21,361 nucleotides of DNA from positions 1 through 21,361 of the forward strand of contig CAXNAA020000429.1 in NCBI GenBank assembly GCA_964200075.2, in the 5' to 3' direction. How positions within the stretch are numbered: the first letter of the stretch is position 1; each line of letters starts with the position of its first letter. Of the stretch, positions 8,695-17,824 are shown one piece after another. The notes under the pieces are model-generated. The model did no database searches. It was not told where the DNA came from and saw only the letters and a list, made by a program, of their open reading frames with translations. The translations under genes were made by a program, and so were the position numbers. The DNA comes from Sphacelaria rigidula (lineage: Eukaryota; Phaeophyceae; Sphacelariales).

Positions 8695-8722
8695 ATCTTG
8701 ATATCCCTGAGTAGGATATCAA
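8695..8722. repeat. Short perfect hairpin
   Basis: TTGATATCC, a 7-base loop, then GGATATCAA: a 9 bp perfect stem. Function unknown. Confidence 0.6.
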
Positions 8723-8729
8723 CGTGCAG

Positions 8730-9270
8730 CTATAGGCACACGCTAGTGATAGAGGCAAAGCGGCGGAGAGTATCTCTCGAGTAGTACATTTACATTCACA
8801 TTTAATAGCACTGCCGTTTGATACCCACCGATGAGCAACCCTCCTTCGACGAGTAAAGATGCTGGCCAACCAGCAACGCCCGATGGTGGGGAAAGGTGCC
8901 ACAAACATGTCATTGTGGGGAGTCCGGTCCCAAAGGGGTTTGTACGATTTGTAGTGGTCACAGTATAACCATAATTTACCATTGTTTCACCAGGACTCCA
9001 TGTCTCGCGCCTCACTCGTCCATGACTTGAGTGATTGATGAGTGGTCCTTAGGTTGTCCAGAAAAGATGCAAGCTGCTCGTGATGAGAAAATAGATGACT
9101 CGAGCAAACGTCATACTTCGAAGTATGATGTGAAAAGGTAAATGACTGAAGCAGACGACTTGGTTCCTCGTGGTGTTGTGTGTGTCTGTGTGTTGTCGTC
9201 CCATCTATTCTGGACACCGGTCTACACATTTCGGTATATGTGGGTGCACCAGCCGGGGTCACACAGGAGG
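8730..9270 (-). other. Open minus-strand frames without clear gene structure
   Basis: Two adjacent frames are open, about 9262-8987 and 9015-8743. The first ends at a GTGAAA that could be a donor and contains EQLASFLDNLRTTHQSLKSW. The second contains a hydrophobic Gly-rich stretch, LLVEGGLLIGGYQTAVLL. An overlapping frame (8633-8908) is also open. There are no matched acceptors or phases, so I do not call a gene. A 16 bp palindrome, CATACTTCGAAGTATG, lies near 9112-9127. Confidence 0.2.
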
Positions 9271-9321
9271 AAGGTCAACACAAAGTTTTTCTTCTTTTTT
9301 TCGAAAAAAATATTCGGGCGA

Positions 9322-9396
9322 GCACTCGAGTCATTGCTCGTTGTGTTTTCAAAAAACATCCACGAGTGCACTCGTTTCGACGAGTAATCACTCGTC
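9322..9396. repeat. Cluster of ACTCG/CGAGT motifs
   Basis: Within about 75 bp the pentamer CGAGT or its complement occurs repeatedly, including the 14 bp palindrome ACGAGTGCACTCGT and CGAGTAATCACTCG. Local secondary structure or a binding-site cluster is possible; nothing more can be said. Confidence 0.4.
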
Positions 9397-9560
9397 CGAC
9401 GTGTGGTTTTTTCGTCGTAATATCTGTTTTCCACCGTGGAAAGCGTGAGAACGTGAGTAAACAAAGTAGTCAACTGAGTTGGTTTGACGTGAGTTGACGC
9501 GGTGCGAGAGTGCTGATAGTCATGACCCAATCCGCGAGACCAAAATGCAAGGCGTGTACC

Positions 9561-9645
9561 GAGGGAGAGATGGGATGATCGCCTGAGACTTTTGTAGTAG
9601 ATCACGGACCCGTCCCCAGGAAGGGGAAGGGTTCAAAGTGCGACA
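9561..9645 (+). repeat. Dispersed repeat A, copy 2
   Basis: Second copy of the repeat that opens the window (1-80), same orientation. It has an extra TTTTGTAGTAGAT-like stretch in the middle. It is followed immediately by the (TA)n tract, which fits a retroposon with a simple-repeat tail. Confidence 0.5.
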
Positions 9646-9667
9646 ATATATATATATATATATATAT
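9646..9667. repeat. (AT)11 microsatellite
   Basis: Perfect alternating AT over 22 bases at the end of dispersed repeat A copy 2. Confidence 0.9.
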
Positions 9668-10045
9668 GCCCAATATTTACCTGTTGATGAAACAAGGCCT
9701 TATGCGTAATGAAAGAACAGCTGTTCTGAACCCCGAACGTGGCATATAATAGTCCATCGGAGTCCCTCTGAGGGCGCGGGTTCGCGGTCTACAGGTTGAC
9801 TCATTACGCCTACACAATAACCGGATCCGGGCAAACACGCACAAACCACAGACCACCCACACCCCAAGTGCATCACACCTACCCTAGCTCTTGCTCCTCG
9901 GTACACGGTATTGTTTGTTCTCTCGGCAATCCGTTCGGTATTGGAAAAGGTGCGGGCGTTTGTTCCAGAAAAGATGCTCACGATGGAGCCGTCGACCGTC
10001 TGATTGATCGATCGGTTGTCACACCTTAACTGATCCCTCAGGTAG

Positions 10046-10180
10046 TCATGACCCAGCGGTGGTCATTATCCACATAATAGATGTACCCGAGATGATGACA
10101 AAATGAAAGCGCTCGCTGAAGAAAAGTGAAGAAACCCGAAAGAAGGTATACAACAGCGTCGACTGAGAAAAGGATGATAA
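10046..10180 (-). repeat. Dispersed repeat B, copy 2
   Basis: Counterpart of 1628-1765 in the same orientation, including the GTACCC, CTCGCTGAAGAAAA and CGTCGACTGAG blocks. The minus strand is open through it. No coding assignment. Confidence 0.45.
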
Positions 10181-10369
10181 GAAAAGATAAGGAAGACTGG
10201 AAATGGTGGTCCCCGGCAACATAGTTTCGGTGGAAAAAGTCTTGCGCAAAACGCACACTCAACACCTAATTGTGGCCAAACTCGATTAACTGACGGCTTG
10301 AATGTTCTTGCTCACGCCAAAGAAGGCCCAAAAACGCCATTTTTCATACCAAAATCTAGTAGTTTGCCG

Positions 10370-10712
10370 TTTCACCGCGGCACGACGAGGTTCATCGCAC
10401 ATAGCGAAAAACTTCACGCCATTTTTAGGAAGATCCTGAAATTCTACACAAATGCGCTGCTCGTATGGGTCATTACGCAACTTTGGATGAACGAGTTTTT
10501 TTTCGCCGTCTTCCGGGGGTCCGACCGGGTCGAAGTATCCCCGAAAAAATTGAAAGTCCCGAAGAACGGTGAAGAAAGTCCAAAAGTAAAAGAGCCTCGA
10601 CCTTCGAAAGTTGCGTAACGACCCATAGCACATTTGTGCAAAATTTCATGGTCTAACTCCTTGTAGCGGCGTGAAGTTTTGCCGATGAGTGTGTTTTGGG
10701 TCTTACGCGTGA
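10370..10712. repeat. Inverted repeat (foldback) element
   Basis: The left arm (about 10370-10490) matches the reverse complement of the right arm (about 10598-10712). Shared blocks are AAACTTCACGCC, TGAAATT.T(A/G)CACAAATG.GCT, TATGGGTC(A/G)TTACGCAACTTT and a weaker outer part. The spacer is about 107 bp. Both strands are open for about 105-115 codons across it, as expected of an inverted structure lacking stops, so neither frame is called as a gene. Confidence 0.6.
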
Positions 10713-11084
10713 ACTAGCCTGTACTGTTGTATGATTCTCGAGGGCGCTTGACATGTGCATACGCTTTGCTGCTGTTGTACTGTGCACATGCAGCAAGTAC
10801 TACAAACGTGGAGTATAATAGTGTCACACATTTCCGTCTTCATCGGTGGGAGAAGTTCTTCTAGTGGAGCAGCGGTACCACGTTTCTCATCTACTAGTGG
10901 CCTGAGTAAGCATTATTTATTTCAGTATTTTTCATGTTGTGACAGATTTCGAGATCTCATTCTCCGGCCGAACATCTTCGAAAATAGAAGAAAATGAAAG
11001 AGGCGTAATTTCTTAGTAACCTGTTTCTCAGTAGCGGGCGCTTTCTGTACTGTTGTCAAAAGTCTGCCCCTGCACGCCGGGATT

Positions 11085-11463
11085 TTAGTCAGCAGTCGTT
11101 ACTCGACGCGCTGCTTTCTGGCGTTTTTTCCAGTCTGGAGCACCACTGGTTAACTTGAACCAACAGATCGATCGAGTCCGAAGGTGATGATGTGATGAGA
11201 GGTCGGACACGATTCCCCGATGCACGAGTGGATAGAACAAAACGCAGCTGGTCGCTGGTTGTTGTTGTACTTGCTTGGCCGAAAATTGACAATTAAAAAA
11301 AGTGTCACCGTGCCGGTACGTTTCGGGTGAGTATCGTGGGCGGAAGTTTGTCGGCCTTTTGGTGCGTGGGGCGAAGAGGTGTCTTTGCACGTCTTGATAG
11401 CGGTATACTTGCTTGAAACTAGGGGAACAGGATACGAATATGAAGTGCAGAACACGGCGCTCT
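11085..11463 (-). CDS. Tentative open frame or exon, unknown function
   Basis: The minus strand is open from about 11463 to a TAA at 11085, with an in-frame ATG at 11390 (101 codons). The product would be basic and rich in Gln, Arg and His (QRHLFAPRTKRPTNFRPRYS; WKKRQKAARRV near the end). A second minus frame in the same DNA (11292-11089, TTTTSDQLRFVLSTRASGNR) is equally open, so the true frame is undecided. No splice partner was found. Confidence 0.22.
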
Positions 11464-11816
11464 CAGTTGACCACCGTCACCGCCTACCGTGTCCGCTGGT
11501 TGTCATCCTTCACCATGACTGCGCCGAATTCGAAATTTTGTACTGTTCAGGTGGTTGGCAGGATGGGGCGACATGAAATCGGGGTAGAGTGTCTTGCAAA
11601 TTCTGTACAATTCAGATAACATCTGCTTTACGGCGATACTGTCTGAAATCGCGTATGTATTTGTGGTCGAATTATGAGGTTGTGAGGTTGATGTTCGTGC
11701 AAAAGCGGTCCGCTGATGGGCAAGGGAATGTATATTACTCTAGTATGTAGTGTTTTTCTAGTTGGGTCTCAGCCTCGAAATCCTATCCGAGACGAGAGAT
11801 TCAGGTGGATTTCTTC

Positions 11817-12391
11817 ATGTCTTCCGGCGCAAAGAAGACAAATAATGTGGTGTCATCGAGCGCCCCCCTCACCCCCCTCGGAGAATCTCGGTGAATGAAT
11901 TAGGAAAAGCTCAAGGTGTTCTTGAAAAATACTTTTGATACAGGAATCACTATCGTCATAATATATGATGTCCGGCGGTACGCCTTCGTTGAAACACGGG
12001 TGCACCCCCTGCCCGTGAGGCCTGGTCAGTGATGGGGCTATATTGATATATCTGAAATCGATGGGCTGGGTACTGACTCCTTGTAAGAGTACGCAATGTC
12101 GACATCACCTACAGTATATGGTCGACACCCTCCCTTGAAAACGGGTGTAACCCTCCGCCTTAGGCTTCGCCCCCAATGGACTCTTCCTACAGCCGAGGAG
12201 GTGGCCCATGGCCTGCGATTGGTAAGGCCCCTTGGGTTTCATGGTTCTTGATTTGCTGATTAGGGGCGATCCCGCTGACGAACCTCGTTGTCCACCTAGC
12301 TTGAGACAATGCCGACGCTACCCCGCACATGCAAGCCGTCAAACACGCCAAAACGTGCTTCAAGAAGGCATTCCTCGACGAAAAGTATTGA
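11817..12391 (+). CDS. Three-exon gene for a 62-residue protein of unknown function
   Basis: Exon 1 is 11817-11890 (ATG start, two bases over at a GTGAAT donor). Exon 2 is 12193-12221, 29 bases between TTCCTACAG and GTAAGG. Exon 3 is 12306-12391, after CTTGAG, ending in TGA. The three phases fit: 74 + 29 + 86 = 189 bases. The protein is Ser/Thr-rich at the start (MSSGAKKTNNVVSSSAPLTP), has a Gly/Pro/Trp middle (RRGGGPWPAID), and ends in a charged helix (MQAVKHAKTCFKKAFLDEKY). It has one cysteine, no signal peptide and no membrane segment. Third positions in exon 3 are G/C-rich. Introns are 302 and 84 bp. I do not recognise the family; it could be a small subunit of a larger complex. The exon 3 acceptor, CTTGAG, lacks a preceding pyrimidine tract and is the weakest point. 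Confidence 0.5.
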
Positions 12392-12399
12392 CCAGCATG

Positions 12400-13160
12400 T
12401 GCAACACGTCATCCAAACGAAGCGCGCCAACCAAACACCCGCCGTACTCGCTCGCATCATCTTCGTATCCGCAATCCGGAAATGAAACTCCTACCATGCA
12501 ACCAAAGAAGAATACTGTAAAAACAAGTGGATGAAACAGTTCACATAATGTACTGTACTTGACTCCGTAATACGGTCATACGGTAATACGATACCGTCCT
12601 TGTATTGTCCTGCCGACTAATGGGAAGTTAAGTCTGAATGAGTACAACATTCAAGGATTTTCCCGTAACAATCGTTCATCGATGTCCCTTACAGTGAGAG
12701 TGAACATAATCAATAAACGGCGAATTTTACGACCCTCGTGTAAAAAAAACACATCGAACAGGAATGGGTGTGAAGAAGCGGGCAGGAGCACAACGTAGCA
12801 CCCTCGACATGTAGGACGGGAAGAGTGCGGTCCCGGAATGTTTGCAACTTTGGTTTGGCCGCGCTAGTCGGTCCTGGTTCGTGAGAGGCATGAGGAGTGA
12901 GATGAAAGTTGCTTCTCCATCAGGATGTGGGATGTGGCGAACTGTTGTATGAAACTTAGAAAATGAAATACACGCCGATGGACATGAAAACCGGGTCTGA
13001 TGCTAGTTCCAACAAGAAATGATCGTCGAAGATATTGCGCTCAATACGATCTCTACGATGGGGTTTTGAGCCTTGCCGGAAGAGTTTTTTTCTACCGGGC
13101 CCTCACTGTAATTTTCGTATCTATTCAATCGCACCAAGGCATGCTGTCTGCCCCGAAATC
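12400..13160. other. No supported gene
   Basis: Downstream of the 62-residue gene. It includes a short ATACGGT/TAATACG-rich stretch (12568-12598) and an ACTGTACTTG motif. Nothing codes convincingly on either strand. Confidence 0.45.
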
Positions 13161-13164
13161 CGGA

Positions 13165-13345
13165 TATTTGGTGGGAGGTATGCTCCCAGCGTGCGCAGAA
13201 TGCGTTTTTGTCTACATCGGCGCGCCTGCGGCGCTGATTTGAGGTCTGGCAACGTACACTTTGCCTGGGGAACAATCATCACCCCCCTTGCCCGAGGGTT
13301 CTCCATTTCCCTTTGTTGGCGTGAGAGTTAAGGTAAGGTTAGAGT
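13165..13345 (-). repeat. Dispersed repeat D, copy 1
   Basis: Aligns in the same orientation with 16225-16405. Shared blocks are GAG.(G/A)TATGCTC/GAGCGATGCTC, GCGTG.GCAG.A.GCG, AT(C)GGCG/ATCGCCG, CTTG(C/T)CCG.GGGTTCTC and AGGTT.G.GTTTAG.GATAT/AGGTTGGGGTTAGCGATAT. On the minus strand both copies keep ENPR(A/T)R, VP.AK and DL(K/S). No known protein domain. Confidence 0.5.
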
Positions 13346-13970
13346 TTAGAGATATTCGAAATCATGAATAAATTACCCAGAAAATGTGATTCCTACCATG
13401 TAGTAAACGGACCTCCAATCACCTATTTAGTACAGATATCTTGTCGGGTTGAACAAATTTGTCACTCCCAGGAAAAGAGTCGGGTGCTGATGCGCTACAT
13501 GCCTGAGGCACCTGCCCAGAGTTGTGATGTGAGAGGTGGACACTTTGAAGTTATACACGCTTTGTTCTTATGGCGCACACCATCGAATTAACCCCCGTAA
13601 CTTTGTTTTTTCTACTTGACTCAACCCCAAGAGCGCACTTTAGATTCAAATCGAATTTGTACAGGAGTCAGCGAACACATTGCACGAAACTGGACTTGAT
13701 TCATCGTCGCTCCCGACGAGAATTTTGTGCCAAAAGTTGTGGTGTTGCACTTTCGAGTATGACCATACAAATTTAGTCGAAACATGAATCAACTTGGCAG
13801 CGTGCCGTGTTCGAAAGGTTCCGAAAATAAATATTTATCCAAAAACATGCACGAAACAAACATGTTTTGGTCACACGCGTCGCTAGTTACATTATCACAG
13901 CCGGCCGGAATACCTCCGTTTTTCCGTTGTTTTGTTTGTGCTTGTCAACATTAGCGGCGCGACTTTCAGA
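13346..13970. other. No supported gene
   Basis: Short open frames only (13364-13591, 13570-13776), without splice support. A/T-rich in the last third. Confidence 0.4.
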
Positions 13971-13974
13971 CGTC

Positions 13975-14464
13975 TTGTTATAGACTGAAAACGGACTCTC
14001 TGAGGACTGGCTTTTTTGGGCCTTTTATCGCGAGTTGTTGGCGGAATACAGGCCTTGGCGGATGTGGCCTCCTCGGAAAGATTTGCTACGTTTTCACGAG
14101 GATTCTAGCGCACTTTTCTGAATTTTCGTACACTCAGTTTTACTCTTGGCCGGATTCTGGATTTTTTCAGTCGCCGCGAAAATCGTCCCGTTATCGGGAA
14201 AAAGACGTACTCTTCGCCGACAACTCGAAGGTTTTTGGGACGACAGAAAAAATCTAGAATCCGGCCAAGAGTAAAACTTGGCCTACGAAAAATCGGAAAA
14301 GTGCGCTAGAATCCTCGCGAACAACATGGCACATCTTTCCGAGGAGTCCAAATCCGCCAAGGCCTTTATTCCGCCAAAATCTCGCGATGAAAGGATAAAA
14401 AAAAGGGCACTTATCAGAGTCAAACAGGGCCATTATCAGAGAGTCCGTTTTCAGACTATGAGAA
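13975..14464. repeat. Long inverted repeat (foldback) element
   Basis: The left arm (about 13975-14172) matches the reverse complement of the right arm (about 14240-14463), spacer about 67 bp. Shared blocks are TAGACTGAAAACGGACTCTCTGA versus TAGTCTGAAAACGGACTCTCTGA (shown shortened), TCGCGAG.T.TTGGCGGAATA.AGG, TTGGCGGAT.TGG, CCTCGGAAAGAT, GAGGATTCTAGCGCACTTTTC and GTTTTACTCTTGGCCGGATTCT. The right arm is open on the plus strand for 77 codons but the same frame in the left arm has stops, so coding is not supported. No target duplication or transposase is seen; a non-autonomous foldback or MITE-like element is likely. Confidence 0.75.
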
Positions 14465-14660
14465 GCGGCCTCGATCTCAATACTTTCGCACGTCGCAATT
14501 TAGTTGAGTAGAAAGTGCTTTATCTACCGTGTACTCGGTCCTGCTTTCCGTCTTGTAAGCTGTACACTGGGCTATCAAATAGCGCATGTTGGCCTGTCCG
14601 TTCACTACTGCCACCGACTTGCATGGAGTCGAGCGCCGGTGCTTGCCGACCGTACGGTTT

Positions 14661-15060
14661 TGTTTGTCGCTGGCACGGACGGTACTAGGGGTCAGTCAGC
14701 TCAACGAGTAATCTGTCAGGTATCCCCCCACGTGCTGTGAGTGCTACAGTACCAGTAGCACCACAGCTCAGAGATCGGCAGAGTGATCTATCTGCCTGTG
14801 CAAGCCGCTGGGTGGTTTTCCCCATGTTCGTGTCTGCTTGTACCAGTTTGCCAGTGCGGAAAGATGACACCGACATGGATTTTGGATTCATGCCCCGCTG
14901 ATCGTAAGTGCGTCCCATGCACTTGTGCTGTTCTAATTGGATTATCTTCAGATGTGGGTTAGGGCATGGTCGAGACTGTCGAAGAAGAAACAAAAGCCCG
15001 GGACGGGAAGAGGAATGTATAAAGAGTAGAACGAACCATCGCGACCTCAACCCGCCTCAC
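14661..15060. repeat. Dispersed repeat C, copy 2
   Basis: Diverged counterpart of 2735-3060 in the same orientation, with CCAGTGCGGAAAGATG, CGCTGATCGTAAGTGCGT and CCATCGCGACCTC blocks. The minus strand is open for 121 codons (14685-15050) but shows no recognisable domain. Confidence 0.45.
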
Positions 15061-15364
15061 CCTGCCGGTGTGTTGTCATATACTCAAGTGCGTGTGCACC
15101 CGCACAGCCGAGGCTTGACTCATGCTAGTCCAGAAAAAAATAACCATTCATCAGAACCGCCGTAATAATTCAAGGCTTGTCAGCCTCGCGTGGCGGAGTA
15201 GGGAAGTATTGGCGAATTACCGATTTTTGTCGAAGCCTGTGGCCTGCCAGAGATGTAGTTAGTCATCCACTTCCCCACATGCGCAACGTGCGCTCTCTTA
15301 TCTGGCGATTTATTATGTTGTGCAAACAGGGCACCCTGATTCCTCAAGCCCAGGTTATTGTCAA

Positions 15365-15829
15365 TGAACCTTACACACGTGGCCATTTGGCTACCTCCAA
15401 AATTCCTCCAGATGGGTAAACTTTTCACACCCTGGACAATATATGATCAAAAGATGCAATACATTAGAAGTGTACTGCATAAAGTATAGGCCTATTGCAA
15501 CTATTGCTGGCCGACAATAGTCGCAATAGGCCTATACTTTATGCAGTACGTTTCTTGTCTAATACAACTTTTGACCATATAGTGTCCAAGGTGTGGATTT
15601 TTTCGAGCCTCCAGAGGGATTAAACGCTCCGGAGGCTTGTTTTTGCCTCTGGAGGGCCGCGCATACCCCCAAATTCTTCCGGAGGAATGCGCGGCCCTCC
15701 GAGTCGGTAGTGTTTGATTTCCTCCAGAGAGATTGAAGGCCTTCGGAGGCTTGTTTTCCCTCCGGACGGCCGCGCATCCCTCCGCAGGCATTTTGGGGTG
15801 TAGCCAATGGCCGCGTGTGTAGAAGTTCA
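15365..15829. repeat. Composite foldback element with near-perfect palindromic centre
   Basis: The centre is 15472-15549: two 35-base arms (GTACTGCATAAAGTATAGGC continuing to CTATTG) around 8 bases, with one mismatch. Outwards, the arms stay similar through CACACC.TGGACA.TATATG.TCAAAAG and again at the outer ends (TGAAC..TACACACG.GGCCAT..GGCTAC, about 15365-15420 and the inverse at 15780-15829). The right arm holds about 190 bp with no left counterpart: two tandem units (15606-15720, 15721-15790) of CTCCGGAGG/GGCCGCGC hairpins. Read from outside, both ends give YTRGH followed by K.P..G. It is probably a foldback transposon with an insertion or expansion in one arm. Confidence 0.75.
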
Positions 15830-16224
15830 GTCTGAGTCTCTTGCTCACTTGTGTCCTGCTAGCCGGCTGCTAGTGTAGTAACTGACTGCTGCACACTGAA
15901 AACACCGAAACTTAGAGAACGAACCTCCCGCTCCGCTGCCCTCGCCTGCCTACCTGAAGAACCTTCCGGATTTCTTGATGACGCCGGCGCGGTTTTGTCG
16001 AGGCTACTGAAATGACATCGATGGAGTTCCACCACAACATGTTTCTGGGAGGTGGGAGTATCTGAGCACGGACTGAACTGGCAACCCTTGTGCTTGCCCT
16101 GGGACTACGTGCATGCGTCAGATTGCCCGAGTAAAGTGTCCCTCATTTCGACCAAACTGAGCCACTATTCGCTATTCGAAGTATGATTGATATGGTTCAA
16201 GTGTAGACCATCATATTCCAGTGT
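15830..16224. other. No firm gene; one possible 53 bp minus-strand exon
   Basis: At 16006-15954 on the minus strand a segment is framed by a good acceptor (TCATTTCAG) and a good donor (GTAGGC). All three phases are nearly open and no neighbouring exon was found. The plus strand across the same bases is also open. I leave it unassigned. Confidence 0.2.
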
Positions 16225-16405
16225 TGACGGGGCTCGTAGTTTCAAGCACTCACCGAGCGATGCTCGGCGTGTGCAGCACGCGCTTTGGCTCAAATCGCCG
16301 CCTGAAAACACAGCATATTTTGCATCAGGCACTTGATGCATCGCCCTTGTCCGGGGGTTCTCGGTTGGCCTTGAGCTGAGGTTGGGGTTAGCGATATGGT
16401 TTGAC
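16225..16405 (-). repeat. Dispersed repeat D, copy 2
   Basis: Counterpart of 13165-13345. It lies inside a 125-codon open minus-strand frame (16165-16542) that carries ENPRTRAMHQVPDAKY. The matching frame of copy 1 carries ENPRAR..IVPQAK, so the reading frame is kept between copies. It is either a fragment of an unknown coding element or simply a stop-poor repeat. Confidence 0.5.
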
Positions 16406-16409
16406 GTTT

Positions 16410-16915
16410 GATGATTGATGGAAACAAAGGATGTCAACCATCGCTTATTTTCACCGAGCCGGAATAGACTGACATCGACTGACCGGGCACAACGTGCACT
16501 CATGGCTATTTTTTGCATCGTTTCCTCCGGCCCCAAAAACAACGACCGACTTTATCCGTCGCTGATGTGTCCGTCGTTCTCCATTTATGGAAACAAACCT
16601 GCGTTGCCCGAACCCAGCACTCGCCACAGGGTAAGAATGAGGGATAGATCTCAGTGTTGAAAAAGTACAAGGCGGTACGAGTAGGTTTTTCCAGTATTAA
16701 TAGCGCCAGTGTTGATCGAAGCATGGAGCTTTGTCGTGAGCGGACAGCTCTCGATTTTTAGTGTAAGGGCACGTGGTGCGCTGGTCCTCGGGCATACAAC
16801 TCGAACGAATGCAATCGAATACAGTAACTTATGACCGCGCGCGCCCGTGATCACTTGTGTCGCCCACGCTGTTCATGTTGTATGTGAAGGTTGTAGGTTG
16901 TATGTAAACATTGAT
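16410..16915. other. No firm gene; possible upstream exon of the thioredoxin-like gene
   Basis: A plus-strand frame from ATG 16415 (or 16502) runs to a GTAAGA donor at about 16631 in phase 0, which matches the phase-0 acceptor at 17825. The peptide (MAIFCIVSSGPKNNDRLYPS) is not a clear transit peptide and the intron would be about 1.2 kb, so the link is only a possibility. Tandem GTTGTATGT motifs occur near 16878-16903. Confidence 0.2.
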
Positions 16916-16919
16916 GATA

Positions 16920-17459
16920 TCAACACAGTTGATAAAACCAAGATACACAGATTGAAATTATAGTTTCATGTCGCGTTTCCTGGGGGATGATGCGTCGTAC
17001 AGCCCTTGCAAGCTCAGTAGCGCGCTGACGATTTTTTACCCTCCACGCATGGGCAAGGAGGATATCTCTGCGGTCTCTGGTGAAGGTGTGACGAGAGAAT
17101 ACCTCGCACGTTTTGTGCACGCCATCGTCAGGAAGTACATGGGATTTTTTCAAGTTGTCGAGTTTTCGAAAAAAACAACGACGGCAATCATCCAATGAAA
17201 AACACACGTGAGAGTGGAAGTACACAGTACAAGCCCGAACGCACGGAATGGACACGGCACAGCGTTTCCCGAACATGTCTGAGAGGCATATCTCCGTCAA
17301 CACAGTATCGTGGGCTGCGGAACCAAGTGCTGCGACCCCCCCGACTACGGCACAGTCGGTGTGTCGGTACCAGCGGTTGATGCCTGAAGGACCTTGACAA
17401 TCTGCGCTCCTTTGTGCAGATGGAGTACCTGGTGACTCGAGGTTCACTTCCGTCACCAT
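16920..17459 (-). CDS. 179-codon open reading frame, unknown function
   Basis: Open for 191 codons in all; the first in-frame ATG is at 17459, giving 179 residues and a TGA stop at 16920. This is longer than chance frames usually reach at this base composition, but not decisively so. The product would be cysteine-rich, with a Gly/Ala stretch (CAVVGGVAALGSAA), a cluster DDCRRCFFRKLDNLKKS, and a basic helical C-terminal part (AWRVKNRQRATELARAVRR). There is no signal peptide and no known motif. It lies divergently upstream of the thioredoxin-like gene. Confidence 0.3.
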   Translation of the reverse strand: MVTEVNLESPGTPSAQRSADCQGPSGINRWYRHTDCAVVGGVAALGSAAHDTVLTEICLSDMFGKRCAVSIPCVRACTVYFHSHVCFSLDDCRRCFFRKLDNLKKSHVLPDDGVHKTCEVFSRHTFTRDRRDILLAHAWRVKNRQRATELARAVRRIIPQETRHETIISICVSWFYQLC

Positions 17460-17824
17460 CTCAGAACAGGGCACTCCTAAATACGACTCCAGCAATGGAC
17501 TCCCTCACCTGACTTCCCATCTGGAAGTTGAGCAACCTGGACTTGAAGCTACCCACCCCCCTCCCTCATTGTAAACCAGGAAAAACTTTGAAGGAAGTGA
17601 GGTGCCGGGAGGCTTGACAAGAGGTGGTCTAGGCAAGCACACGGTTATGGAAACCTTGGCATTTTTGTCGCACACCAAGGAGATATTCAGTACAGAGACG
17701 TATCATTAGAACATGCAAGACATGCAAGTACATGAAGTATGCTGGAGTGTGCGTGGGAAAGCGCAGCGACGACGATTACTCAGATCCTCCGCACTCTCCG
17801 CTTTCGTTCTATCTTCCTCGCCAG

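Noticed and set aside
10286-10633. Overlapping plus and minus open frames of over 100 codons
   Set aside because: They lie over an inverted repeat; openness on both strands is a by-product and neither frame has start, splice or domain support.
10788-11020. Two-exon small gene starting at ATG 10788
   Set aside because: The phases match (donor GTAAGC, acceptor GACAG) but the intron would be only 40 bp, shorter than any other proposed intron here, and coding character is weak.
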